Positions 8,201 to 14,723 of a stretch of 16,747 bases of DNA are shown in pieces. The notes under the pieces are model-generated. The model saw only the letters and a program-made list of their open reading frames with translations. It searched no databases and was not told the origin of the DNA. Source of the stretch: Woronichinia sp035285405. Its GTDB lineage: Bacteria > Cyanobacteriota > Cyanobacteriia > Cyanobacteriales > Microcystaceae. Within the stretch, counting starts at the first letter, position 1. Every line of letters starts with the position of its first letter. Made by a program: the position numbers and the translations under genes. The stretch is from positions 1-16,747 of the forward strand of contig JAYKJI010000282.1 of the NCBI GenBank assembly GCA_035285405.1. The letters are read 5' to 3'.

Positions 8201-9389
8201 CAAGGTCAGTAGTCAAGCTATCAGTTTTAGTTATACGATCTCATCGCTGACAGCTACAGCAAATGCTGACTATACGAGTCAAACGGGAACCTTAACCATT
8301 GCCCCGAATAGTACTAGCACGACCCTAAGTATCCCTATTTTGGATGACAATATCAATGAAAGTGATGAAACTTTTATGGTTACGCTCTCCAATCCCATTA
8401 ATGCGACCTTGAATGATAACCAGGGCATCGTCACGATTACCGATATGGTTTATAGCAGCGTGACCTACACCTTACCTAGTACTGTAGAGAATCTAACCTT
8501 GACGGGAACGGGCAATATCAATGGTACTGGTAACGATAACAATAATATTATCATCGGTAATATTGGCAATAATACCCTGACAGGAGCCGCCGGCATTGAT
8601 ACCTTAATTGGGGGTCTCGGCAATGATTCCTATACAGTGGATAGTACGATGGATGTTATTAATGAGAATGCGGGAGAAGGAAGTGACACCGTTCGTTCCT
8701 CTGTAACGTTTAGCTTGGCAACGCTTCCCAATCTAGAAAATCTGACCTTAACGGGAACGGGGGCAATTAATGCCACGGGAAATAATGGCAACAATATCCT
8801 CACTGGCAATAATGGCAACAATCTCCTGGAAGGCGGAGCAGGCAATGATTCGCTGGTGGGCGGCAGTGGGACGGATACGGCCTACTATTTAAACGCGCCT
8901 GCGAGTGTAACAGTGAATCTCACCACCGGCATTGCCAATGATGGCCAAGGTGGAACGGATACCCTTTCTCAAATGGAGAATATTCAAGGCTCTAGTACTG
9001 GTGGCGATAGTCTGACCGGTAACAGTGGCGTAAATATTATCTACGGTGACGGTGGCGCAGATATCCTAACGGGAGCCGGCGGTAATGATAGTCTCTATTT
9101 GGGTAGTGATCTCGTCAGTGATACGGTTAACTATGCGAATGGGGATGGCTCTGATAATGTCTTCAATTTTGTACGAGGCTTGGGAGGCGATGTCTTGAAT
9201 TTTACGGGCATAACGGCGATCGATGTACGGGTGTCAGGCTCTAATACTTTGTTGAGGGTGGGTGATGGCATCTCCGGTAATACTGGCTTTGCAACGGGAG
9301 CCTTGTTATTAACGATTAACGGTACGACAGGTTTTAGTGCAACAGATGTGGGTGTTAATTTGCTAGGGGCAACCTTTGCGTTTAGCTAG
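5229..9389 (+). CDS. Large secreted RTX protein: two seven-bladed propellers, Calx-beta domain, calcium-binding nonapeptide repeats
   Basis: The protein has 1386 residues. Residues 1-167 form an N-terminal region I do not recognise, without a Sec signal. Residues 168-965 are fourteen tandem repeats of 57 residues (one of 59), each of the form WTKLLG...ALTTGNDGAIY...GY...LDGQ.N.G..DAF..KYN.DGT, the pattern of SBBP-type beta-propeller blades. Residues 966-1072 are a Calx-beta domain (TLSINDVTVLEG at the start, DDNINESDETFMVTLSNP later). About 1095-1295 hold RTX GGxGxDxLx motifs (GGLGNDSYTV, GGAGNDSLVGG, GDGGADILTG) that bind calcium outside the cell. The C-terminus is aliphatic and ends FAFS, as in type I secretion substrates. 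From these parts I infer a calcium-stabilised extracellular or surface protein; the propellers may bind a partner or glycan. No ABC exporter, HlyD or TolC gene is adjacent. The start has no good ribosome binding site; the ATG at 5238 is an alternative. Confidence 0.88.
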   Translation: MTAMLPNSALPFIYDQLSPVTSLENFWNLLDITLRTPYSDQTVAKLGDQWQLNNVGLSSPGESVSDPVLGTAIAVQVINPNTSYLAMNFAGGGRSESLRAAWWEKYNYLSDAPVNSLADTGNEGVIFTPPISSVRLGSGIPSIIKAENSNTRVANGPSLRVLQSEPTKFWTKLLGSSFYDYATALTTGNDGAIYMSGTTGGNLDGQTNNGLSDVFITKYNTDGSKVWTKLLGTTGEEEANALTTGKDGAIYVSGYTEGTLDGQVNRGLGDVFITKYNTDGTKVWTRLWGSVSYDQASALTTGNDGLIYASGYTLGSVDGQINNGGYDTFISKYNLSGTRIWTRMLGSSSDDYSSALTTGSDGSIYLGGYTFGDLDGQINNGSGDAFITKYSIDGTKVWTKLLGSSSYDKAYALTTGNDGAIYISGYTEGSLDSQLYNGNGDAFISKYNADGTKAWTKLLGSTGYDYATALTTGNDGAIYVSGYTQGSFDGQTNSGGVDNFIAKYNPDGTKIWTKLFGSSSHDYDYALTTGIDGSIYTSGYTFGNLDNQVNNGSSDAFLVKYQGNTDATKSQTNLLGTTGNDLITALAIAGDGSFYGSGFTEGSLDGQINNGLQDAFVIKYNADGTKAWTQLLGSTGNDVAQSLTTGTDGAIYVGGYTNGNLDTQINSGLQDAFLTKYNTDGTKAWTQLLGTTGNDGANALRTGNDGAIYVSGYTAGNLEGKTNSGLQDTFLTKYNTDGTKAWTQLLGSTNDDVANALTIGNDGTIYVGGYTLGNLDGQSNGGLQDGFVTKYNTDGTKLWTKLLGATGIDVISALTTGNDGSIYATGATKSNLDGQINSGGYDVFLTKYTVDGTKVWTKLLGTASDDYAYALRTANDGTLYLSGYSGGNLGGQINSGSNDAFIAKYNTDGTMIWTKLLGSTGTDVASALVADNVGTFYVGGYSSGNLDGQINSGNNDAFITKYQEDLPTLSINDVTVLEGVDTSAVLTINLSKVSSQAISFSYTISSLTATANADYTSQTGTLTIAPNSTSTTLSIPILDDNINESDETFMVTLSNPINATLNDNQGIVTITDMVYSSVTYTLPSTVENLTLTGTGNINGTGNDNNNIIIGNIGNNTLTGAAGIDTLIGGLGNDSYTVDSTMDVINENAGEGSDTVRSSVTFSLATLPNLENLTLTGTGAINATGNNGNNILTGNNGNNLLEGGAGNDSLVGGSGTDTAYYLNAPASVTVNLTTGIANDGQGGTDTLSQMENIQGSSTGGDSLTGNSGVNIIYGDGGADILTGAGGNDSLYLGSDLVSDTVNYANGDGSDNVFNFVRGLGGDVLNFTGITAIDVRVSGSNTLLRVGDGISGNTGFATGALLLTINGTTGFSATDVGVNLLGATFAFS
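5730..8123 (+). repeat. Fourteen tandem 171-bp coding repeats (propeller blades)
   Basis: The repeat unit is 57 codons and starts at the codon before the FWT/VWT/AWT motif. Starts by residue are 168, 225, 282, 339, 396, 453, 510, 569, 626, 683, 740, 797, 854 and 911. Unit 7 is two codons longer and ends KYQGNTDAT, where the others have KYN.DGT; unit 14 likewise has KYQ. Units 8-11 share LQDAF or LQDTF variants, and units 9-11 begin with AWTQLLG, so they are the most alike. DNA identity between neighbours is high enough that recombination could change the number of units. Confidence 0.9.
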
Positions 9390-9412
9390 TCGTTTTTCCG
9401 ATGGAGAAGATA

Positions 9413-9465
9413 GCGATCGCCGTCTTAAAAGTAATACCTATCAAGATTAAGCGATCGCCGTTTTT
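9413..9465 (+). terminator. Possible terminator of the RTX gene built from two HIP1 sites
   Basis: Two copies of the palindrome GCGATCGC (9413-9420 and 9451-9458) lie 30 bases apart, just after the RTX stop codon. Because each copy is self-complementary, the two can pair in the transcript into a GC-rich stem, and the second copy is followed by CGTTTTTTG. The arrangement resembles an intrinsic terminator, although the loop is long. The second copy lies inside the 3' end of the convergent ferritin-like gene. The sequence is certain; the function is inferred. Confidence 0.35.
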
Positions 9466-10295
9466 TGTTTTTTCGGTAACAGTTGCCAAATGCCTAATGC
9501 CAGTTTAGACAAGGTTGGCAATAACTCCGGTTGCAATAAGTCCGGTGGAAATTTACTCATACGCAGCGTATTTTGAGCTAAACAAGTTTTCAAAAATAAT
9601 TCTGGCGTAAGATCATCCATAAACATGGTTGCACTCGTCGCCGTAAAAGCTTGATCATCTCGCTCTGCTACACCCCCAAAAACATCAATTAATCCCTTAA
9701 GGGCGCGGCCATAATGCCAACCGGTTTTTAATGATCGTAAGGGCGCGAAACCTTGGCCCCGTTGAATTTGCAAATAGGTAAACCAATTGACAAAGAAAAC
9801 AATGTGACGGGCTTCTTCATCTAAAATCGGATCAAATACTTGAAATATTGCTTCGGGCAAGTACTTGGCTTGATGGGCAATATCAAACATTCCAAAGGCA
9901 AAATAAGAGTCTAGACATTCTTCAAAACCAAAATCAGTAAAAGCCAGTTCAATATTATCGGCGATTTCAGCATTGTCGGGTTCTTCGATTTCAATGCCAT
10001 AGTGTTTAATTAAATAGCCAATCAAACGACCATGACGGGTTTCCTCTCTGCCTTGAAGGGCGATCGCTTCTTTGAGAACCGGATCTTCAATGGTTCGGGC
10101 AAAACGACTGACCATAATGCCAGCTTTGCGTTCAGTGTAGAGAGCCTCTTTCCAAAAGGGAATGGCTTTTAAGCGTTCTAAAGCTTCACCTTCTAAGGTT
10201 GGCCAAGGGAGTGTTTCTGGTTCATAGTCGAGATGGCTATCAATAAAATGTTGACAGAACAATTTTTTATGTTCTTGGCTACCGAGTTTAAGCAT
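9447..10295 (-). CDS. Ferritin-like diiron-carboxylate protein of unknown substrate
   Basis: The 282-residue protein is mostly helical. It carries the metal-ligand pattern of the ferritin-like superfamily: a glutamate in LYTERKAG (E55), an ExxH in GREETRHGR (E85, H88), acidic residues in FEECLDSY (E125/E126) and a second ExxH in DEEARHIV (E161, H164). These six ligands would hold two irons that activate oxygen or peroxide, as in rubrerythrin, fatty-acid desaturases or aldehyde-deformylating oxygenase. The C-terminal third (about 190-282) adds helices outside the four-helix core. No membrane anchor or signal peptide is clear. The gene lies 110 bases downstream of the HpnJ-like radical SAM gene on the same strand, so both may be on one transcript. 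I infer that it acts in the same pathway, possibly an oxidation on a lipid or isoprenoid, but the substrate is not visible. It is convergent with the RTX gene. Confidence 0.72.
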   Translation of the reverse strand: MLKLGSQEHKKLFCQHFIDSHLDYEPETLPWPTLEGEALERLKAIPFWKEALYTERKAGIMVSRFARTIEDPVLKEAIALQGREETRHGRLIGYLIKHYGIEIEEPDNAEIADNIELAFTDFGFEECLDSYFAFGMFDIAHQAKYLPEAIFQVFDPILDEEARHIVFFVNWFTYLQIQRGQGFAPLRSLKTGWHYGRALKGLIDVFGGVAERDDQAFTATSATMFMDDLTPELFLKTCLAQNTLRMSKFPPDLLQPELLPTLSKLALGIWQLLPKKQKTAIA

Positions 10296-10405
10296 CTTTA
10301 CTAAAGCATTAAAAGCGAGGGTTAAGGTCGGATTTTTGGGGAACGAGTGGTTAAAAATAATCCCTAAATAATCTCTAAAGAAATTGCAAAAAGATTGATG
10401 TTTGA

Positions 10406-11842
10406 TTAAACAACTGCGCCCTGATGACGTTCCTTGAGGTAAGCAAAAAATTCTTTCCCTTCTCGTAATCGTCGCACTAACATTTGCGGATCGCCAAGCA
10501 TTTCTTTAACAATGGGAATAATCGCCTGTGGGCGGAAATAGAATTGTCGATACATTCTTTCTACTGCGTCCTCAATCTGTTTAGTAGATAAATTGGGATA
10601 TTCTAGGGTCGAAAGTTGAATCCCTGAGGTTGCAATCAAATTTTGATTATTGTTGGTAAACCAGCCATTGGCTTGAGCCTGACGATACAACTCTGTACCC
10701 GGATAGGGAGCCGCAATCGATACCTGAATGGTGTGGGGACTGACTTCACAAGCAAAACGAATAGTTTCTTCGATGGTTTCCTGGCTTTCATTGGGTAAAC
10801 CAATAATAAACGTGCCATGAACTGTGATGCCTAATTTACGGCAATTTTCCATAAATTTACGGGCAACTTCCAGTTTAATCCCCTTACGAATGCCGTCTAA
10901 AATTTCCTGATTACCGGATTCAAAACCCACCAGCAGTAAACGCAAACCGTTATCCCGTAGGGTTTTCAGCGTATCGTAATCTAAATTTGCCCTAGCATTA
11001 CAACTCCAGGTCACTTTTAATTTTTTCAAATATTCACTAATCGCGATCGCCCGTTGTTTATCAATGGTAAAAGTATCATCATCGAACATATATTCACGGA
11101 CAGAATCACCAAAAATCGCCTTAGCTTCTGCCATTTCCCGACCCACTGCTTCAGGACTTTTAGCACGGTAATTATGACCGCCGATGGTTTGAGGCCAAAG
11201 ACAAAAACTACATTTTGCTGGACAACCCCGACCCGTATAAAAAGAGATATAGGGATGTAGTAAATAACCAATGAAATATTTTTTAATCTCTAAATCGCGG
11301 GCATACACAGGTAAAACGCTGGGCATAGCATCCCAATCATGAATTAATTCCCGTTCAGGATTATGTTTAATATTTCCATCCTTTTCTCGATAGCTTAAGC
11401 CTGTGATTTCACTATAGGGACGACCTTCTGCCACTTCTTGACAGGTATAGTCAAATTCATTCCGACAGACAAAATCAATGATCGGATTTGCTTTTAAAGT
11501 TTCCTCTGGTAAAACGGCAACATGGGCTCCAATAAAACCAATTTCGGTGTCAGGTTTTTGTGCTTTAATGGTCTCTGCACATTTGACATCATTGGCCAGG
11601 GACGGGGTGCTAGTGTGCATAATCACTAAATCGTAATCCTGGGCGATCGCCAGCACATCGTCAACGGTTTGATTATGGGGCGGCGCATCAATGAGTTTAC
11701 TGCCCGGAACCAAGGCCGCCGGTTGAGCTAACCAGGTGGGATACCAAAAAGAGGTAATTTCCCGTTTAGCTTGATATCTTGCCCCAGCCCCACCATCGAA
11801 GCCATCAAAGGACGGGGGACTTAAAAACAGCGTCTTTTTCAT
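10406..11842 (-). CDS. hpnJ: B12-binding-domain radical SAM protein, HpnJ-like (hopanoid side-chain modification)
   Basis: The 478-residue enzyme starts with a Rossmann-like cobalamin-binding-type domain (about 1-145; the DxHxxG cobalamin motif is not evident). A radical SAM barrel with the cluster motif GCPAKCSFC follows (C207, C211, C214). Further radical SAM signatures are LLVGFESGN (303-311), GTFIIGLPNES (343-353) and PYPGTELY (379-386). The opening (KKTLFLSPPSFDGFDGGAG, then SFWYPTWLAQPAALVPGS) matches what I know of HpnJ, hopanoid-associated enzymes whose loss in Burkholderia blocks formation of the bacteriohopanetetrol cyclitol ether. The closest alternative is another BchE-like B12 radical SAM enzyme. 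The ATG at 11842 fits the family N-terminus. The protein is soluble or peripheral. Downstream lies the diiron protein gene; upstream are 188 bases and the terminator of the ene-reductase gene. No squalene-hopene cyclase, hpnH, hpnI or hpnK is visible here. Confidence 0.8.
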   Translation of the reverse strand: MKKTLFLSPPSFDGFDGGAGARYQAKREITSFWYPTWLAQPAALVPGSKLIDAPPHNQTVDDVLAIAQDYDLVIMHTSTPSLANDVKCAETIKAQKPDTEIGFIGAHVAVLPEETLKANPIIDFVCRNEFDYTCQEVAEGRPYSEITGLSYREKDGNIKHNPERELIHDWDAMPSVLPVYARDLEIKKYFIGYLLHPYISFYTGRGCPAKCSFCLWPQTIGGHNYRAKSPEAVGREMAEAKAIFGDSVREYMFDDDTFTIDKQRAIAISEYLKKLKVTWSCNARANLDYDTLKTLRDNGLRLLLVGFESGNQEILDGIRKGIKLEVARKFMENCRKLGITVHGTFIIGLPNESQETIEETIRFACEVSPHTIQVSIAAPYPGTELYRQAQANGWFTNNNQNLIATSGIQLSTLEYPNLSTKQIEDAVERMYRQFYFRPQAIIPIVKEMLGDPQMLVRRLREGKEFFAYLKERHQGAVV

Positions 11843-11980
11843 TACGATTACTGGTAACTTCGCTCACACCAAAGGTTGTATCCCCATTAGTGTAGGCAAT
11901 CTCTGGAGTTTTGACAATTGTAGATAGTGCCTTCCCTGAATTCATCATTGTGCAACGTCAGGTTTAGACCAGAAAACATT

Positions 11981-12010
11981 GCTCAAAAAGCCCAAAAAAG
12001 ACCTTTGAGC
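11981..12010 (-). terminator. Probable terminator of the ene-reductase gene
   Basis: GCTCAAA (11981-11987) and TTTGAGC (12004-12010) form a 7-bp inverted repeat around an A/T-rich loop. It begins about 20 bases after the stop codon of the minus-strand ene-reductase gene. On the minus strand it is followed by AATGTTTTCT, a modest U tract. It also separates that gene from hpnJ. Confidence 0.5.
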
Positions 12011-12030
12011 TTAAACTTAATCGATAATCG

Positions 12031-13101
12031 CTATGCCTCTAAGGCGGGATAGTCTGTATAACCTTCTGGCCCCGCTCTGTAGAAAGTGGCAGGGTTCGGT
12101 ACGTTTAAGGGGGCCCCTAACTTAATTCGTTTGGGTAAATCGGGATTAGCTAAAAAGCTACTACCAAAAGCAACGGCATCTAACTTCCCTTCACTAATGG
12201 CTGAAGCCGCTTCTGCGGGGGTGTAATTCATATTGCCAATGAGAATACCCTGATAATGATCCCGAATGGGCGTTAAGACATCGGTGTTTTGCTGCCCGTA
12301 GAGATCACCCCGCATCACATGGAGATAGGCTAGATTCAACCCATTGAGACGCTCGGCCAGCCAGATAGAAAGACCCACCGGATCGCTATCACTCATGCTG
12401 TTGTAACTGTTTAAGGGGGAAATCCGCAGGCCAACGAGATCGCTGCCCCAGACCAGACAAACAGCTTCTATCACTTCTAGCAGCAGACGGCCTCGGTTTG
12501 CGAGGGAACCTCCATAGGGGCCAGTCCTTTGATTGGAACCATCGCGTAGGAATTCATCGAGTAAATAGCCATTGGCTCCATGTATTTCTACCCCATCAAA
12601 TCCGGCTGCTTTGGCATTTTCAGCTGCAATCTTAAAGCCAGCAATAATGTCGGGAAGTTCATCGTCTCTGAGTTCGCGGGGGGTCACATAGCTTTTTTTG
12701 CCCTCTGGTGTGTGAACTTCGTCACCAGTGATGGGAATGGGACTAGGTGCAACGGGTTGTAAGCCATTATTGAGCAAGGGATGACAGGCTCGGCCACCAT
12801 GCCAGAGTTGGAGAAAGATTTGACCACCTGCCGTATGTACCGCCTGGGTCGTTTTTTGCCAACCTTCAATTTGGGCGGGGGAATAAATGCCTGGTTCTGT
12901 CCAAAAAGCGGAATTACCGGCCATAATCATGGTGGCTTCAGCAATAATTAAACCAGCAGTGGCTCGTTGGGCATAGTATTCTGCCATTAAATCACTAGGA
13001 ACATGATCGGCAGAGGCTCGACAACGAGTGAGAGGAGCCATCAGAATCCGATTGGGCAAGGTGAGCGCACCAACTTGTAGGGAGTTAAAAAGAATGTCCA
13101 T
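12031..13101 (-). CDS. Old Yellow Enzyme family ene-reductase (FMN-dependent, NemA/alkene reductase type)
   Basis: The 356-residue protein is a TIM-barrel flavoenzyme that reduces activated C=C bonds with NAD(P)H; natural substrates are usually unknown. Diagnostic residues are visible: MAPLTRCRA near the N-terminus (T25 marks the classical class, where YqjM-type enzymes have Cys), LQLWHGGR (Q98, W100), the substrate-binding HGANGYLLDEFL (H174, N177, Y179), LRISP (R226) and the C-terminal FMN phosphate region IGNMNY...AFGSSFLANPDL. I chose the ATG at 13101 (MDILFNSLQVGALTLPNR) because homologues begin this way. The frame extends upstream to 13218, but those 39 extra residues (MTGGIGVMGSMG...) lack family character and would overlap the divergent kinase gene. 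The product is cytosolic. A terminator hairpin follows the gene, so it is probably monocistronic. Confidence 0.9.
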   Translation of the reverse strand: MDILFNSLQVGALTLPNRILMAPLTRCRASADHVPSDLMAEYYAQRATAGLIIAEATMIMAGNSAFWTEPGIYSPAQIEGWQKTTQAVHTAGGQIFLQLWHGGRACHPLLNNGLQPVAPSPIPITGDEVHTPEGKKSYVTPRELRDDELPDIIAGFKIAAENAKAAGFDGVEIHGANGYLLDEFLRDGSNQRTGPYGGSLANRGRLLLEVIEAVCLVWGSDLVGLRISPLNSYNSMSDSDPVGLSIWLAERLNGLNLAYLHVMRGDLYGQQNTDVLTPIRDHYQGILIGNMNYTPAEAASAISEGKLDAVAFGSSFLANPDLPKRIKLGAPLNVPNPATFYRAGPEGYTDYPALEA

Positions 13102-13150
13102 TATCTGAAAATACCTGTCTTTTATTCCTTGAAATGATAACGACAAAAAG

Positions 13151-14200
13151 ATGACATTAGGATCTGAAAGTACGGACAGCAACCCCATTGAACCCATGAC
13201 CCCTATTCCTCCGGTCACACCTCAAATTCTCTGTTTAGGGGAAATTCTGGAAGATTATTTAGCGGATCAAATGGGTTTTCCCTTAGCCCAGGTGGAATCC
13301 TGGACAGCTTATCCAGGCGGAGCACCGGCTAATGTGGCCTGTAGTTTAATCAAATTGGGCGTTCCTGCGGCTTTTATCGGTTGTCTGGGAAAAGATCGTT
13401 CTGGTCGTTTTCTTACCAATCTGTTAGTAACCCTTGGGGTTAATGTAGAGGGTCTTCAGTTCCAGCCACACTTACCGACTCGTCGGGTTTATGTGACTCG
13501 TTCTCTGGACGGCGATCGCCACTTTGCTGGTTTTGGAGAGATGGCTACGACGGCTTTTGCAGATACCGCTCTACAGGCTTCAGAAATACCGGAATCCCTG
13601 TTTACCAGGGCTCAATACTTAGTTTTAGGAACTATCCCTTTAGCCTATCCCTTCAGTCGTCAAGCAGTTAAACAGGCGATCGCCTTGGCTGAGTATCATC
13701 AAGTTGCCATTTTTTTAGATATTAATTGGCGACCTGTTTTTTGGCCCGATCCCCAGACAGTTTGGCCCTTACTTGCAGAAATAATGCCTTGGATCAACTG
13801 GCTGAAATGTACGGATGAAGAGGCCCAACTCTTTTTTCACACTACCGATCCTCAGACCATTCGAGCCACCTATCCACATCTTCAAGGGGTATTAATTACG
13901 GCGGGAGAACGGGGTTGCCATTATCAATTGGGAAATTATCAGGGTTATGTTCCTGCTTTTGAGGTTTCAGTTGCGGATACCACCGGAGCCGGAGATGCGT
14001 TTGTGGCTGGATTTCTGCATCAATGTTGTCAGTGGGGTAATCACGTCTATATGGATCCTCAATTAGCGCAACGGGCTGTCATCTATGCAAGTGCCGTCGG
14101 GGCCTTGACCACCACCCAGCCAGGTGCGATCGCCGCCCAACCAACACTAGAAACCGTTCAAAAGTTTATGCGGACGCATTGGGAATCTACAGTTTGCTGA
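13151..14200 (+). CDS. PfkB-family carbohydrate kinase, probable fructokinase
   Basis: The protein (349 residues from this start) phosphorylates a sugar with ATP; fructose is the most likely substrate from overall similarity to bacterial fructokinases. PfkB signature 1 is seen in PGGAPANVACSLIKLG (55-70) with GCLGKDRSGRF just after it. Signature 2 is DTTGAGDAFVAGF (276-288), in which D282 is the catalytic base and GAG forms the anion hole. The family core begins at ILCLGEILEDYL (residue 26). The extra N-terminal residues suggest that the in-frame ATG at 13196 may be the real start; neither ATG has a good ribosome binding site. The gene is divergent from the ene-reductase gene with a 49-base gap from the first ATG. 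Its last 14 bases overlap the convergent DUF4079 gene. It is a soluble cytosolic enzyme. Confidence 0.88.
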   Translation: MTLGSESTDSNPIEPMTPIPPVTPQILCLGEILEDYLADQMGFPLAQVESWTAYPGGAPANVACSLIKLGVPAAFIGCLGKDRSGRFLTNLLVTLGVNVEGLQFQPHLPTRRVYVTRSLDGDRHFAGFGEMATTAFADTALQASEIPESLFTRAQYLVLGTIPLAYPFSRQAVKQAIALAEYHQVAIFLDINWRPVFWPDPQTVWPLLAEIMPWINWLKCTDEEAQLFFHTTDPQTIRATYPHLQGVLITAGERGCHYQLGNYQGYVPAFEVSVADTTGAGDAFVAGFLHQCCQWGNHVYMDPQLAQRAVIYASAVGALTTTQPGAIAAQPTLETVQKFMRTHWESTVC

Positions 14201-14657
14201 TAATGCGTTGCACAATATCCATCCCCGTTACCGCCTGCCATCCGAACAGACCCACCACCGTTATGTTCAACGTGATATGAAGATAACGCGCCAGATCATT
14301 GCCCTTTTGCATCCAGGGAACCAAAGCCGCCGCCGAGGTCATTAAACCCACCATACTTAACCCGACCAAAAGATGGGGGCCCACAAACAATTTGCCATTA
14401 TTAATATAGGTAACAGCCATACCACCAATGGTTGCTAGGGTCATCATGGCCATCAAAATTGATCCCAAAATAAAGTGCTTACCGCGCACATCTTTTTGAA
14501 TCAGTTCTTTACGAATCTCTTTATCCGCATTGCGAATTTTGCGAGCCTGAAAACCCAAGTACATCGCATAAAGAGCTAACCCCAAAAGTCCCCACATGAC
14601 GAGGGGATGTCCGAACTGTGACCACACCTTTACGGAGGCCGGAATTTCCAATGCCAT
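14187..14657 (-). CDS. DUF4079 family four-helix membrane protein
   Basis: The 156-residue protein has four predicted membrane helices at about 17-35, 61-85, 93-115 and 126-148. It matches my recollection of the DUF4079 family, found mainly in cyanobacteria and plastid-bearing organisms and of unknown function. Each helix, or its edge, carries one histidine (H17, H61, H95, H127), a layout like cytochrome b561/ferric reductase-type proteins that hold haem between helices; haem binding here is inference. A charged loop (about 38-60, ARKIRNADKEIRKELIQKDVRGK) separates helices 1 and 2. AAGGA lies 2 bases before the ATG, closer than ideal. The gene follows the SpoIIM-like gene on the same strand by 66 bases, so co-transcription is possible. 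Its stop codon lies within the 3' end of the sugar kinase gene. Confidence 0.75.
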   Translation of the reverse strand: MALEIPASVKVWSQFGHPLVMWGLLGLALYAMYLGFQARKIRNADKEIRKELIQKDVRGKHFILGSILMAMMTLATIGGMAVTYINNGKLFVGPHLLVGLSMVGLMTSAAALVPWMQKGNDLARYLHITLNITVVGLFGWQAVTGMDIVQRIISKL

Positions 14658-14723
14658 CGTCCTTGTCCATTAAAAAGTTACTTTATAAAACTTAACATAA
14701 GATTTGTTGTCTTCCGGCTTGTC

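Noticed and set aside
13102..13218. N-terminal extension of the ene-reductase (39 residues)
   Set aside because: It has no family similarity, overlaps the divergent kinase, and the internal Met starts exactly where homologues start.
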